A DNA stretch of 64,000 nucleotides, taken from Pseudomonadota bacterium. Its GTDB lineage: Bacteria > Pseudomonadota > Alphaproteobacteria > Sphingomonadales > Sphingomonadaceae. Positions 8,338 through 17,429 of the stretch are shown one piece after another. A model generated the notes under the pieces. The model was not told the origin of the DNA. It saw nothing but the letters and a program-made list of their open reading frames with translations, and ran no database searches. The stretch lies in assembly GCA_023394965.1 (NCBI GenBank), contig JAEWZX010000032.1:1-64000 (forward strand), written 5' to 3'. The position numbers were made by a program, and so were the translations under genes. Every line of letters starts with the position of its first letter. Position 1 is the stretch's first letter.

Positions 8338-10511
8338 TCAGGCGCGCGCTCATCGTATCGCTGGCGCTGGCGGGCTGTGCCCCGGTGCAGGCCCGACAGG
8401 CCCCTGCCTCGCTGCCCCCGGCCCTGCCAGCCGCCGACCTGCCCCCGCTGTTCGCCGCAGAGGTGGAGGACGCGCGCAGCTTCGTTGACGCGATGATGGA
8501 ACGCGGCGTCGTCGTTCCGGTCCCGAGGGATCCGGGCGGCGGCTACACCCACGAACAGCACAAGCGCAATTACAAGGCGATCTACCTCGGTGGCCAGCTC
8601 TACCGCGTGACCGGCCAGCAGGCCTATGCCGACTATGTCCGCGACCTGCTGCTCGCCTATGCCGAGCTTTATCCGACACTTGGCGATCATCCGGCCAGAG
8701 CCAACCAGAACCCCGGCCGCCTGTTCTGGCAGGTGCTCAACGATGCGGTCTGGCTCGTCCATTCGGTGCAAGGCTATGGCGATATCCGCGACACCCTGAG
8801 CGAGGCCGACCGCCAGCTGATCGACGATCAGGTTTTCCGCCGCGCGGCGCAGTTCCTGTCGGTGGATTCGCAGGCGACGTTCGACCGCATTCACAATCAC
8901 GCCACCTGGGCGGCGGCGGGCGTGGGCATGACCGGCTACCTGCTCGGCGACGACGATCTGGTCGAACGCGCGCTGATGGGCTCGGACAAGAGCGGCACCA
9001 CCGGGTTCCTGCGCCAGACCGAGCTGCTGTTCTCGCCCGATGGCTATTACACCGAGGGGCCGTATTACCAGCGTTATGCGCTGATGCCGTTCATGGTGTT
9101 TGCCGATGCCATCGCCAAACACGACCCTGATCGCCACATCTTCCAGTGGCGCGACGGCATCCTGCTGAAGGCCCTGCAAACGACGATCCAGCTGACCTAC
9201 GACGGCTATTTCTTTCCGTTCAACGATGCCCTGCGCGACAAGAGCCTCAACACCGACGAGCTCTACCACGGCGTCGCCATCGCCTATGCGGAAACGGAAG
9301 ATCCGGGCCTGCTCGACATCGCGCGCTCGCAAGGCCGCACCATTCTCACCGACGATGGCCTGAAGCTCGCACGCGATCTGGCCGCGGGCAAGGCGCGGCC
9401 TTTCCCGTTCCGTTCGCTGCTGCTCTCCGATGGGCCTGAGGGCGATCAGGGCGCGGTGGCGATCCTGCGCCATGGCGAAGGCGACGGGCATCTGGCCTTG
9501 GTCGCCAAGAACACCTCGCAAGGCATGGGCCATGGTCATTTCGACAAGCTGAGCTGGCAGCTTTACGACAACGGCCACGAAATCGTGCGTGACTATGGTG
9601 CGGCGCGCTTCCTCAATATCGTCGCCAAGGAAGGCGGGCGCTATCTGCCCGAGAACGAGAGCTGGGCGAAGCAGACCATCGCCCACAACGCGCTCGTCAT
9701 CAACGGCGAGAGCCATTTCGGCGGCGACCAGAAGCTGGCCGATCTCCACGCCCCGCAGCAGCTCTATTACGACGCGGGGGCCGACCTCCAGATCAGCACC
9801 GCAACCATCGACAGCGCCTATCCCGAACATGGCGTGACCATGACCCGCTCGCTGGCCCTGCTTGATGTGGCCGGTCTCGATGCGCCGGTGGTGATCGACC
9901 TGCTCAATGCCTCGGGCGACGGCTCGCTCACCTACGACCTGCCGCTGCACTATACCGGGCAGATCATGGAGACCGGCTTCCCGGTCAGCCGCAACCTTGC
10001 CGAACGGCCCGTGTTGGGCGAGGCCAATGGCTACCAGCACATCTGGGTCGACGGCACAGCCAAGCCCGCCGCCGACAATGCGTTCATGACCTGGATTCTC
10101 GGCGGGCGGTTCTACACCTACCGGTTTGTACCGCAGGACGGCCTGAGCGTGATCCTCGGCGAAAGCGGGGCGAACGACCCAAATTTCAACCTGCGCCGCG
10201 AACCGATGATCATTCAGCGCAAGAGCGGCGGCAGCACGGCAAGCTTCGTCAGCGTGCTGGAATCGCACGGCCTTTACGACGGAGCCGCGGAAGAGACCGT
10301 CGGCAGCCGCAGCCAGATCGCGTCGCTGCGGCATGAAACGCGCGACAGCTACGACTTCGTGATCGTGGAGACGACAAGCGGCACCCGCACCGCCCTCGCA
10401 ATCTCCTACGACCGCGATCCCACCAAGACACACAATGCGAAGATCGACGGCACCGATGTGCGCTGGACGGGCTTTGCGGCGCGCATTGGGCTCGATGGAG
10501 AGAACGACTGA
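8334..10511 (+). CDS. PL17 oligoalginate lyase lipoprotein
   Basis: An exo-acting lyase of 725 residues that would release monomeric unsaturated uronate from alginate oligomers. The lipobox LAGC is at residues 12-15. The N-terminal alpha/alpha toroid (about 50-340) has the HNHA motif with Asn188/His189 and GPYYQRY with Tyr245. The 56-residue gap between His189 and Tyr245 equals that between His202 and Tyr258 of the characterised PL17 enzyme Alg17C. The C-terminal part is the heparinase II/III beta-sheet domain, with GHGHFDKLSW and IAHNALVING carrying further active-site His residues. The start overlaps the PL6 stop (ATGA), indicating coupling. A periplasm-facing lipoprotein fits degradation after TonB import. 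Confidence 0.92.
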   Translation: MIRRALIVSLALAGCAPVQARQAPASLPPALPAADLPPLFAAEVEDARSFVDAMMERGVVVPVPRDPGGGYTHEQHKRNYKAIYLGGQLYRVTGQQAYADYVRDLLLAYAELYPTLGDHPARANQNPGRLFWQVLNDAVWLVHSVQGYGDIRDTLSEADRQLIDDQVFRRAAQFLSVDSQATFDRIHNHATWAAAGVGMTGYLLGDDDLVERALMGSDKSGTTGFLRQTELLFSPDGYYTEGPYYQRYALMPFMVFADAIAKHDPDRHIFQWRDGILLKALQTTIQLTYDGYFFPFNDALRDKSLNTDELYHGVAIAYAETEDPGLLDIARSQGRTILTDDGLKLARDLAAGKARPFPFRSLLLSDGPEGDQGAVAILRHGEGDGHLALVAKNTSQGMGHGHFDKLSWQLYDNGHEIVRDYGAARFLNIVAKEGGRYLPENESWAKQTIAHNALVINGESHFGGDQKLADLHAPQQLYYDAGADLQISTATIDSAYPEHGVTMTRSLALLDVAGLDAPVVIDLLNASGDGSLTYDLPLHYTGQIMETGFPVSRNLAERPVLGEANGYQHIWVDGTAKPAADNAFMTWILGGRFYTYRFVPQDGLSVILGESGANDPNFNLRREPMIIQRKSGGSTASFVSVLESHGLYDGAAEETVGSRSQIASLRHETRDSYDFVIVETTSGTRTALAISYDRDPTKTHNAKIDGTDVRWTGFAARIGLDGEND

Positions 10512-10512
10512 T

Positions 10513-10875
10513 ATGGGCACGCCAGTTACCGACCAGAGCCAGGCCTTCGTGTTCGCCGATGCGGTGGAGAAAGAGGCGCTTGGCGGCGGCGTTTCGCGCC
10601 AGATCCTCGGCTATGGCCCCGATCTGATGATCGTGCGCGTGTGGTTCGCCGAGGGCTCGGTGGGGCCAGTCCACGCGCATCCGCACAGTCAGGCGAGCTA
10701 TGTCGAAAGCGGCCGCTTCGAAGTGTTCGTCGACGGCGAAAAGCGTGAGCTGGGCGCGGGCGACAGTTTCTACATCGCGCCGCATCTCGATCACGGCGCC
10801 GTGTGCCTCGAAGAGGGCGTGCTCATCGATACCTTCAGCCCGGTGCGCAAAGACTTCCTTGGCAAGGAGGGCTGA
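10513..10875 (+). CDS. kdgF: KdgF cupin, converts unsaturated uronate to its linear ketone
   Basis: A single-domain cupin of 120 residues matching KdgF, which speeds conversion of 4,5-unsaturated monouronates into DEH (4-deoxy-L-erythro-5-hexoseulose uronate). The metal-binding set is visible: HAHPHSQ (His54, His56 and Gln60) and His94 in PHLDHGAV. ATG 10513 lies one base after the PL17 stop, with GGAGAG upstream. Its place between the exolyase and the transporter/reductase/kinase genes fits this step. Other small cupins share the fold, but the neighbourhood makes KdgF the best call. Confidence 0.85.
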   Translation: MGTPVTDQSQAFVFADAVEKEALGGGVSRQILGYGPDLMIVRVWFAEGSVGPVHAHPHSQASYVESGRFEVFVDGEKRELGAGDSFYIAPHLDHGAVCLEEGVLIDTFSPVRKDFLGKEG

Positions 10876-10878
10876 GCG

Positions 10879-12153
10879 ATGAAGGCGGGCAAGCTGCGCT
10901 ACTGGATCGTGGGCCTCGTCGCCATCGCGACGATCATCAACTACATCGACCGCGGAGCGCTCGCGGTGTTCTGGCCGGAGATTTCGCAGGAGCTTGGCCT
11001 GACCAAGGCCGACTATGCGATCATCATCAACATCTTCACCTTCGCCTATGCGTTCGGGCAGACGATCTTCGGCAAGATCTTCGACTGGATCGGCGTGCGG
11101 CTGGGCTTCGTGCTCTCGATCGTGGTCTGGTCGGCGGCGACGATCCTGCACGCGCTGGCCACCCAGATGGCGAGCTTTGCGATCTTTCGCGGCCTGCTGG
11201 GCGTGGCCGAAGCCGGCAACTGGCCGGGCACGACCAAGGCCAATGCCGAGTGGTTTCCGATCAACGAACGGGCGCTCGCGCAGGGCATTTTCAACTCCGG
11301 CGCGGCCATCGGCGGGATCGTCTCGGCGCCCGTGGTGGGCCTGCTGTTCGTGTTTCTCGGCTCGTGGCAGGCGACCTTCGTCGCCATTGGTGCAATCGGC
11401 TTCCTCTGGCTGATCCCCTGGCTGATCGTCTACAAGTCCGGCCCGGACAAACACCCGTGGATCTCGGAGGAAGAGCGCCAGTTCATCCTCACCGGCCAGC
11501 GCAACAAGGATGTCGACGAAGTCGCCGACTATGCTCCCGGCTCGGGCGAGATTCTGTCGCGCAAGGAAAGCTGGGGCGTGATCATGGCCTCCTTCTTCCT
11601 CGACCCGATCTGGTGGCTGTTTGTCGGCTGGCTGCCCCTGTACCTTTATGAGACCTACGGTTTCGGGGTTGAGGAAATCGCCACCTACGCGGGCATCCCC
11701 TATGTAGGGGCGATGTTCGGCGCCTGGTTTGGCGGGTTGCTGGCACAGAACCGCATCAAGGCCGGGTGGACGGTCAATCGCACCCGCAAGTCGGTGATTG
11801 CGCTGGGCGGTGTGATCATGCTCGTCTCGCTCCTGGCGACCACGCAGGCGGCCACGCCCTTGTTCGCGGTGCTGCTGATGGCAGCGATTCTGTTCGGCTT
11901 CCAGACGGCGGTCGGCAATATCCAGACCCTGCCCAGCGACTTCTACAGCGGCAAATCCGTCGGCACCCTGTCGGGCTATGCCGGAACCGCAGCCAAGCTT
12001 GCGGTCGTCGGGCTCAACTTCCTCATCCCGGTCATCACCGTGAATTCCTACGCCCCGGCCTTCATCGTCGGTGCCGGTCTCGCGATCCTGACCGTGCTCT
12101 CGGTGCTCGTTTTATGCCCCGAAATCAAACCCCTCAGGCCCAAAGCCGCATAA
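10879..12153 (+). CDS. MFS transporter, hexuronate/unsaturated-uronate type
   Basis: An inner-membrane carrier of 424 residues with 12 predicted helices, of the anion:cation symporter branch (ExuT-like). Landmarks are NYIDRGALAV in helix 1, GKIFDWIGVR in the loop between helices 2 and 3, and RGLLGVAEAGNWPG in helix 4, all characteristic of hexuronate transporters. AAGGAGGG precedes the ATG, three bases after kdgF. It would carry mono-uronate released by PL17, or DEH, across the inner membrane. No ABC or TRAP system occurs in the locus, so this is the only inner-membrane route visible. Confidence 0.88.
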   Translation: MKAGKLRYWIVGLVAIATIINYIDRGALAVFWPEISQELGLTKADYAIIINIFTFAYAFGQTIFGKIFDWIGVRLGFVLSIVVWSAATILHALATQMASFAIFRGLLGVAEAGNWPGTTKANAEWFPINERALAQGIFNSGAAIGGIVSAPVVGLLFVFLGSWQATFVAIGAIGFLWLIPWLIVYKSGPDKHPWISEEERQFILTGQRNKDVDEVADYAPGSGEILSRKESWGVIMASFFLDPIWWLFVGWLPLYLYETYGFGVEEIATYAGIPYVGAMFGAWFGGLLAQNRIKAGWTVNRTRKSVIALGGVIMLVSLLATTQAATPLFAVLLMAAILFGFQTAVGNIQTLPSDFYSGKSVGTLSGYAGTAAKLAVVGLNFLIPVITVNSYAPAFIVGAGLAILTVLSVLVLCPEIKPLRPKAA

Positions 12154-12188
12154 CGCGGCCAACCCTCGAAAGAACGAAAGACAAGATC

Positions 12189-12944
12189 ATGAAACTCACA
12201 GGCAAGACCGCAATCGTCACCGGAGGCAGTCGCGATATCGGGCGCGCAATTTCGGTCAAGCTGACCAGCGAAGGTGCCAATGTCGTCGTCAACTGGTTCG
12301 ACAACGAGAGCGACGCCGATGCCACGCTGGCCCTGATCGAGGCAGCCGGCGGCGGCAAGGCGATCAAGGTGCACGGCGATATGACCAAGGGTGCCTCCGC
12401 GCAGGCGCTGGTCGATGCGGCGCGCGAAGCCTTTGGCGGCGAAATCCACATCCTGGCCAACGTGGTTGGCGGGCTGGTCGCACGCAAGACACTCGACGAG
12501 ATGGACGAGGACTTCTTCAACTTCCTCATGCAGCTCAACATGACCTCGACCTTCCTTGCCACCAAGGCCGCCGTGCCGCACATGCCCGCAGGCGCGTCGA
12601 TCGTGAACTTCGCCTCGCTCGCCGGACGCGACGGCGGCGGTCCGGGCGCCAGCGCCTATGCCACCTCCAAGGGTGCTGTGATGACCTGGACCCGCGCGAT
12701 GGCCAAGGAACTGGGCCCCAAGGGTATCCGCGTGAACGCGCTGTGCCCCGGCATGATCGCAACCAAGTTCCACGACGACTTCACCAAGGACGAAGCCCGC
12801 AAGAACGTCGCCAACGCCACCGCACTGCGGCGCGAGGGTCTGGCCGAGGAATGCGCCGACACCGTCGCCTACCTCGCCTCCGACGAAGCCACGTTCCTCA
12901 CCGGCGTCAATCTCGACATCAACGGAGGTCTCGCGTTCTCCTGA
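12189..12944 (+). CDS. SDR-family reductase, probable DEH reductase (DEH to KDG)
   Basis: A cytoplasmic short-chain dehydrogenase of 251 residues. The cofactor motif is TGGSRDIG (11-18), an unusual form of TGxxxGIG with Asp at the first Gly position. The catalytic Tyr157 and Lys161 occur in AYATSK, and the C-terminus NGGLAFS is typical of the classical SDR family. SDRs of this type reduce 4-deoxy-L-erythro-5-hexoseulose uronate to 2-keto-3-deoxygluconate in alginate degraders such as Sphingomonas sp. A1. It sits between the uronate transporter and the KDG kinase, exactly where that step is needed. The start follows a weak purine-rich site. Specificity is inferred from context. Confidence 0.8.
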   Translation: MKLTGKTAIVTGGSRDIGRAISVKLTSEGANVVVNWFDNESDADATLALIEAAGGGKAIKVHGDMTKGASAQALVDAAREAFGGEIHILANVVGGLVARKTLDEMDEDFFNFLMQLNMTSTFLATKAAVPHMPAGASIVNFASLAGRDGGGPGASAYATSKGAVMTWTRAMAKELGPKGIRVNALCPGMIATKFHDDFTKDEARKNVANATALRREGLAEECADTVAYLASDEATFLTGVNLDINGGLAFS

Positions 12945-12972
12945 TCGCGAAGATCTGCAACAACAGGCTGCA

Positions 12973-13860
12973 ATGAAAACCTTTATCTTCGGCGAAGCGA
13001 TGCTGGAGTATCATAGCCATGGCGGAGCCGGTCTCCGCTATGGCGGCGATACGCTCAACACCGCGATCCATCTCGCACGGGCCGGACACGACGTGGCTTA
13101 CGTTACGGCGATTGGCAGCGATCCCATCAGCGATGCGCTCGTTGCAGCCTGGGCTGCCGAAGGGATCGATACCCGGCACGTGTTGCGTCACCCGCAGCGC
13201 AACCCTGGCATCTACGCAATCCACGTCGATGCCCACGGCGAGCGCAGATTTCTCTATTGGCGCGATCGCAGCGCCGCGCGGGAAATGTTCGAGCTGCCGG
13301 GTATCCGCCCCGCCCTGGCGGAGGCTGCGTCAGCGAAACTGGTTTACTTCAGCCATATCTCGCTGGCGGTCATCTCCCCGGAGGGGCGCGAGCAGCTGCT
13401 CGGGCTTTCCGAGCAGCGCAAGGGCGAAGGCCGCTCCGTCGCTTACGACAGCAACTATCGCCCCGCCCTCTGGCCGGACCAGCACGCCGCCCGCACCCTG
13501 TCGGAGCGGGCCATGGCAGCAGCGACAATCGGCCTGCCCACCAACAGCGACGAGCGCGAGCTATGGCAGACCGGCAAAGACGAACTGGAGATCGCCAGAC
13601 GGTGGCTTGCGTTCGGTCAGGATATGGTCGCGGTGAAAGCGGCAGAGCGTGGCTGCGTGCTGGGCACGGCCGATGAGGCCCCGCGCCTGATTCCGGCCCG
13701 GCCCGCCGAAGTGATCGATTCGAGCGGCGCTGGCGATGCCTTCAATGCGGGTTTTCTCGGCGCCTGGCTTGGCGGACAGCCGTGGACCGATTGCGTCGAG
13801 GCGGGGCAGGCATTTGCGCGCAAGACGCTCTCGCATCAGGGCGCGATCAGGCCAGCATGA
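12973..13860 (+). CDS. kdgK: 2-keto-3-deoxygluconate kinase
   Basis: A PfkB/ribokinase-family kinase of 295 residues that would phosphorylate KDG to KDPG with ATP. YGGDTLNTA near residue 24 is the sugar-binding motif seen in KDG kinases. The C-terminal signature DSSGAGDAFNAG starts at Asp249, with Asp255 as the catalytic base. It is the last gene of the plus-strand alginate operon, 28 bases after the reductase. KDPG aldolase, needed to finish the pathway, is not in the window and is presumably supplied by the Entner-Doudoroff genes elsewhere. Confidence 0.9.
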   Translation: MKTFIFGEAMLEYHSHGGAGLRYGGDTLNTAIHLARAGHDVAYVTAIGSDPISDALVAAWAAEGIDTRHVLRHPQRNPGIYAIHVDAHGERRFLYWRDRSAAREMFELPGIRPALAEAASAKLVYFSHISLAVISPEGREQLLGLSEQRKGEGRSVAYDSNYRPALWPDQHAARTLSERAMAAATIGLPTNSDERELWQTGKDELEIARRWLAFGQDMVAVKAAERGCVLGTADEAPRLIPARPAEVIDSSGAGDAFNAGFLGAWLGGQPWTDCVEAGQAFARKTLSHQGAIRPA

Positions 13861-14188
13861 TGTTGCGCGGAAATAGAGTTTGCTCGCCAGATCATCATCG
13901 AGCTGCCCGCGGCCTCCAACACCATCGTGAGCACGGCAGCGCCTGGACAGGAGCGGCAAACTCGGGCGCACAGGGTAGCTCGCATAAACTGCGGGTAAAA
14001 AGCCTTCCCAACCCGTCTGGCGGTAGGCGTGGCCGCAGACGCGCTATCGGACGACCCACGCTATCGCGATCGCCCCAGCAGGGAATAGAACGCCGGCCTC
14101 AGAACGCTGCCGACGTAAGCCCCCTTCCCTTATTCCGGTTGCAGCATGCAACGCGCTTGCTAGGCATGACGATTGGAGGAGAGCGTGT
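13861..14188. other. Intergenic region at the right edge of the alginate locus
   Basis: This gap of 328 bases carries no recognisable gene. A short open stretch on the plus strand near 13873-13998, encoding ARQIIIELPAASNTIV, has protein-like composition but no start and no family I recognise. It could be a gene remnant. GGAGGAGAG at 14175-14183 is the ribosome-binding site of the next gene. Confidence 0.5.
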
Positions 14189-15706
14189 ATGTCCGAGCAA
14201 GACCCCGAAACCACCCCTGTCATAGTAGGCGTAGGCCAGATCAACGATCGGCCGGAAAAGGCAACTGACGGGCTGGACCCGGTGCAACTTATGGTGGAAG
14301 CCCTTCGGCGGGCGGATGCGAATGCGGGCGGCGGGCTGTTGGCCGATTGCGACTCGCTGGCAATCGTCGCCCAGCTGGCCTGGCCCCACCTTAATCCCGT
14401 CGATGGAAAAGTTGCGGAGGCTTTGGGCATCAATCCCGGCCATCGCATGCAGACCGCGATGCCCAATGGTGATAGCCCGATCCTGCTCCTCCACGAAGCT
14501 GCCAATCGTATCGGTCGCGGCGACGCAAATATCTGTGCAATCGCAGGAGGGGAAGCACTGCGCACGGCAGGCCAGCTTGCAGCTGAAAAGAAACACGAGG
14601 GCGGCGAAAAGCCCAATGCCTTGCGCGATGCCACGCATCGGGTGCGCAAAGGCTTTGCCCAGAGTTACGGCCTCGTCGTGCCTACCGATGTCTATCCTCT
14701 GTACGAAAATGCGGGGCGCCCGGCTTACGGACAGACACTGGTCGAAGGACAAGCGGAAAGCGGAGAAATATGGGCGAGCCTGAGCAACGTCGCGGCTAGC
14801 AGCGAAGGTGCGTGGATCCGCAAGCCGGTGAGCGCGGACGCGGTGGTGACACCGACCGCAGACAACCGACCCATCGCCTTTCCCTATACCAAATTTCAGG
14901 TCGCCAATTCGGCAGTCAACCAAGGCGCTGCCTTCATCGTCTCTTCACTTGCCGAAGCTCGACGACGTAGCATTCCCGACGCGCACATGGTTCACGTCGG
15001 TTACGGCGCTGCAGCGCACGAGAGCGGCAATTTCCTTAACCGCGATAGATACGATATCTCACCCAGTCTGGCGACATCGATTGAAAGAACCCTGGAACTG
15101 AACGCGATCGGCCCTGATGATCTTGCCCATGTGGAACTCTACAGTTGCTTTCCTTGCGTCCCCAAAATGGCGCGCAGAGTTCTGGGTTGGCCATCGGACA
15201 AACCCGCATCCGTTTTCGGCGGTCTCACCTTCGGCGGCGGGCCTATCGGCAATTACATGAGCCATGCCGTGGTCGCGATGGTCGGCAAGCTGCGCGGAAC
15301 AGCCGACAGAGGCTTGCTATTCGCCAATGGTGGATACGCCACCCATAATCACACGATCGTTCTGTCGGGAGCTCCCACCGATGCCGTATTCCCGCAGAAT
15401 TTCGACTATCAATCGGAAGCCGATGAACGACGCGGTTCTGTACCTGTGATCGACGAAAGCTATACAGGTCCCGCCACTATAGAGACTTACACGGTACATT
15501 ATCATCGCGACGGATCACCGAAATCCGGGGTAATTGTGGCACGAACGCCCACAGGTTCGCGCACTCTGGCCAGTGTATCGGCAGAAGATGGCGATATGAT
15601 CACGTTCTTGACCGACGGCCAGTATGAACCGGTCGGAACTAAAGGCGTGATCTGCAAGCAGGGCAATAGTCTTGCGATCTGGCAGAGAGAGGAATCTCAG
15701 AACTGA
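14189..15706 (+). CDS. Thiolase-like protein (TLP1 / SCP2-thiolase-like), probably without catalytic Cys
   Basis: A 505-residue protein with the thiolase fold, related to acetyl-CoA acetyltransferase/SCP-x proteins. It starts with VIVGVGQINDRP, contains ELYSCFP and GGGPIGNYMSHAVVAM, and has an extra C-terminal beta domain (about 400-500) typical of thiolase-like protein type 1. Near residue 90, where true thiolases carry the nucleophilic Cys, it reads MPNGDSPILLL with no Cys. A classical thiolase reaction is therefore doubtful; a CoA-ester binding or isomerising role is possible. The start follows GGAGGAGAG. The 3-prime end overlaps moeA tail to tail by 10 bases. Confidence 0.75.
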   Translation: MSEQDPETTPVIVGVGQINDRPEKATDGLDPVQLMVEALRRADANAGGGLLADCDSLAIVAQLAWPHLNPVDGKVAEALGINPGHRMQTAMPNGDSPILLLHEAANRIGRGDANICAIAGGEALRTAGQLAAEKKHEGGEKPNALRDATHRVRKGFAQSYGLVVPTDVYPLYENAGRPAYGQTLVEGQAESGEIWASLSNVAASSEGAWIRKPVSADAVVTPTADNRPIAFPYTKFQVANSAVNQGAAFIVSSLAEARRRSIPDAHMVHVGYGAAAHESGNFLNRDRYDISPSLATSIERTLELNAIGPDDLAHVELYSCFPCVPKMARRVLGWPSDKPASVFGGLTFGGGPIGNYMSHAVVAMVGKLRGTADRGLLFANGGYATHNHTIVLSGAPTDAVFPQNFDYQSEADERRGSVPVIDESYTGPATIETYTVHYHRDGSPKSGVIVARTPTGSRTLASVSAEDGDMITFLTDGQYEPVGTKGVICKQGNSLAIWQREESQN

Positions 15707-16875
15707 AGTGCGCTTACCACGGTGCTCGATGGCAGGCTCGCCTGGCCAGCCGAACACCTGATGAGCCATTGCGCGCGGGCCAGATCGCCTTGGACGCCAC
15801 TGTCCTGATTGATCAGCGGCTGCAACCCGTTTTCTTCCCATGCGGCACGGACAAAAGTTTCGCGATCTCCGATCGCGGGTAGTTTCCCTGCCAGCACCAT
15901 GGTGTGCCACAAATGGCCAGATCTCCTTCCTTGCAGCAATGCCAGCAGCGGATCGAGAAACAAACGCGCGGTGACCATGGCCGAGGTGGGATTACCCGGA
16001 AGTCCCAGTACCAGCGTGTCGTTTGCCTTCCCGAGCCAGACCGGCTTGCCGGGTTTGATTGCCACCTTCTCGAAAATAGGTTTCAACCCGTGGCGGTCGA
16101 ACATCGGCTTTGCAAAATCGTGATCTCCCACCGATGCGCCGCCCGTCACCACGACAAGATCGGCCCGAGTGAGCAAGGTGCCGGCCAGATCGATAAGTGT
16201 GGGCAGGTCGTCACCAGCGCATTGCCGGCCAATCACGTCGGCGCCTGCACGCTCGATCTGCGCGGCAATCGCATGACTGATACTATCCGGAACGGCGTAA
16301 GGCCGTTCTTTCGCCAGTCCCGGCTCTGCCAGCTCGTCTCCCGTGGCGAGCACAGCTACTCTGGGTCGCTTATGCACTACGATTTCCGAGACATCGGCGG
16401 CCGCGGCTGCAACAAGCGATTTGGGATTGAGCCTTGTGCCTTTTGGCAACAGCACGTCGCCAGCCTGGAAGTCGCTCCCCTTCACCCGCAGGTTCCGAGA
16501 CGAGCCAAAGCCTTCGGTAAATCGTACGATGTTTCCATCGCGCGTTGCGTATTCCTGCATGATTACGCAGTCGGCACCCAGCGGGATGGGAGCACCGGTA
16601 AAAATGCGAACCGCCTCGCCCGCGGCGATCGGCGAATGGTGCGGGCACCCCGGTCGGGCTTCCCCTGCCACATTCAGGATATCACCGTCAGCCACCGAAT
16701 TCAGAATGACAGCGTAACCGTCCATCGCCGACATGGTAAGACGCGGCGATGGCAATTGCGCGATCACATCCTGAGCAAGTGTGCGTCCACCAGCATCTGC
16801 GAAGGAAATTACTTCCGCATCCAGCGGAAAGACATTGGCTACCAGGCGAACCATCGCTTCGTCGAAACAGATCAC
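15697..16875 (-). CDS. moeA: Molybdopterin molybdenumtransferase MoeA
   Basis: A 392-residue cytoplasmic enzyme that inserts molybdate into adenylylated molybdopterin, the last step of Moco synthesis. Seen are AMDGYAV near the N-terminus, the region from VFTGAPIPLGAD type sequence (here IFTGAPIPLGADCVIMQE), GDEL in the MPT-binding domain, and VTGGASVGDHDF with PGKPVWLG and GLPGNPTSAMVT. GTG 16875 is chosen because it overlaps the moaC TGA (GTGA) and gives MICFDEAM, the normal MoeA N-terminus. A longer TTG start at 16887 is possible. The pair moaC-moeA is a standard Moco operon. Confidence 0.93.
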   Translation of the reverse strand: MICFDEAMVRLVANVFPLDAEVISFADAGGRTLAQDVIAQLPSPRLTMSAMDGYAVILNSVADGDILNVAGEARPGCPHHSPIAAGEAVRIFTGAPIPLGADCVIMQEYATRDGNIVRFTEGFGSSRNLRVKGSDFQAGDVLLPKGTRLNPKSLVAAAAADVSEIVVHKRPRVAVLATGDELAEPGLAKERPYAVPDSISHAIAAQIERAGADVIGRQCAGDDLPTLIDLAGTLLTRADLVVVTGGASVGDHDFAKPMFDRHGLKPIFEKVAIKPGKPVWLGKANDTLVLGLPGNPTSAMVTARLFLDPLLALLQGRRSGHLWHTMVLAGKLPAIGDRETFVRAAWEENGLQPLINQDSGVQGDLARAQWLIRCSAGQASLPSSTVVSALQF

Positions 16876-17348
16876 GCGCGTTGCCAATCACCGGATCTGC
16901 CACCCTGTTTGGCGATGACCCGGATCTCTCCGATCGTCATCTCCCTGTCCACTGCCTTGAGCATGTCGAACAAGGTTAGGCACGCAACAGTGACGGCCGT
17001 AAGCGCCTCCATTTCCGCTCCGGTTCGCCCTTCGGTGCGTATGGTGGCTATGATGGCAAAACCCGGGAGAGCATCGTCGGATTCGATTGACACATCCACC
17101 TGCGACAGCGGAATCTGATGGCACAGGGGAATTAAATCAGCTGTGCGTTTCGCGGCCATCACCCCCGCCAGTTCAGCTGTCGCAATGACATTGCCCTTGG
17201 GGACCTTACCCGCCTTCAGCAGTTCGATCGTGGCGGACTGACACTTTAACGCGCCTGCAGCCACTGCTCTTCGGTCCGTAACCGGCTTGTCGCCGACATC
17301 GACCATTCTCGCGCGGCCGTGTTTGTCGATATGCGACAGATCGGACAT
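16872..17348 (-). CDS. moaC: Cyclic pyranopterin monophosphate synthase MoaC
   Basis: A 158-residue enzyme for an early Moco step, forming cPMP from the MoaA product. Conserved MoaC blocks are MVDVGDK at the start, KGNVIATAELAGVMAAKRT, LIPLCHQIPLS and EMEALTAVTVACLTLFDM. The ATG follows GGAGG at good spacing. It is translationally coupled to moeA through a GTGA overlap. No moaA or trpC is adjacent, so this two-gene unit is separated from other Moco genes. Confidence 0.95.
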   Translation of the reverse strand: MSDLSHIDKHGRARMVDVGDKPVTDRRAVAAGALKCQSATIELLKAGKVPKGNVIATAELAGVMAAKRTADLIPLCHQIPLSQVDVSIESDDALPGFAIIATIRTEGRTGAEMEALTAVTVACLTLFDMLKAVDREMTIGEIRVIAKQGGRSGDWQRA

Positions 17349-17429
17349 TATCTTGCCTCCACCAGATCAAGTACTGATGGGCTTGCAGCAGCTAATCGGT
17401 ATTCTGTCGAGTGGTACTGAGCCAACACC

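Noticed and set aside
14189..15706. Canonical acetyl-CoA acetyltransferase
   Set aside because: No Cys in the expected nucleophile region and an additional C-terminal domain typical of thiolase-like proteins.
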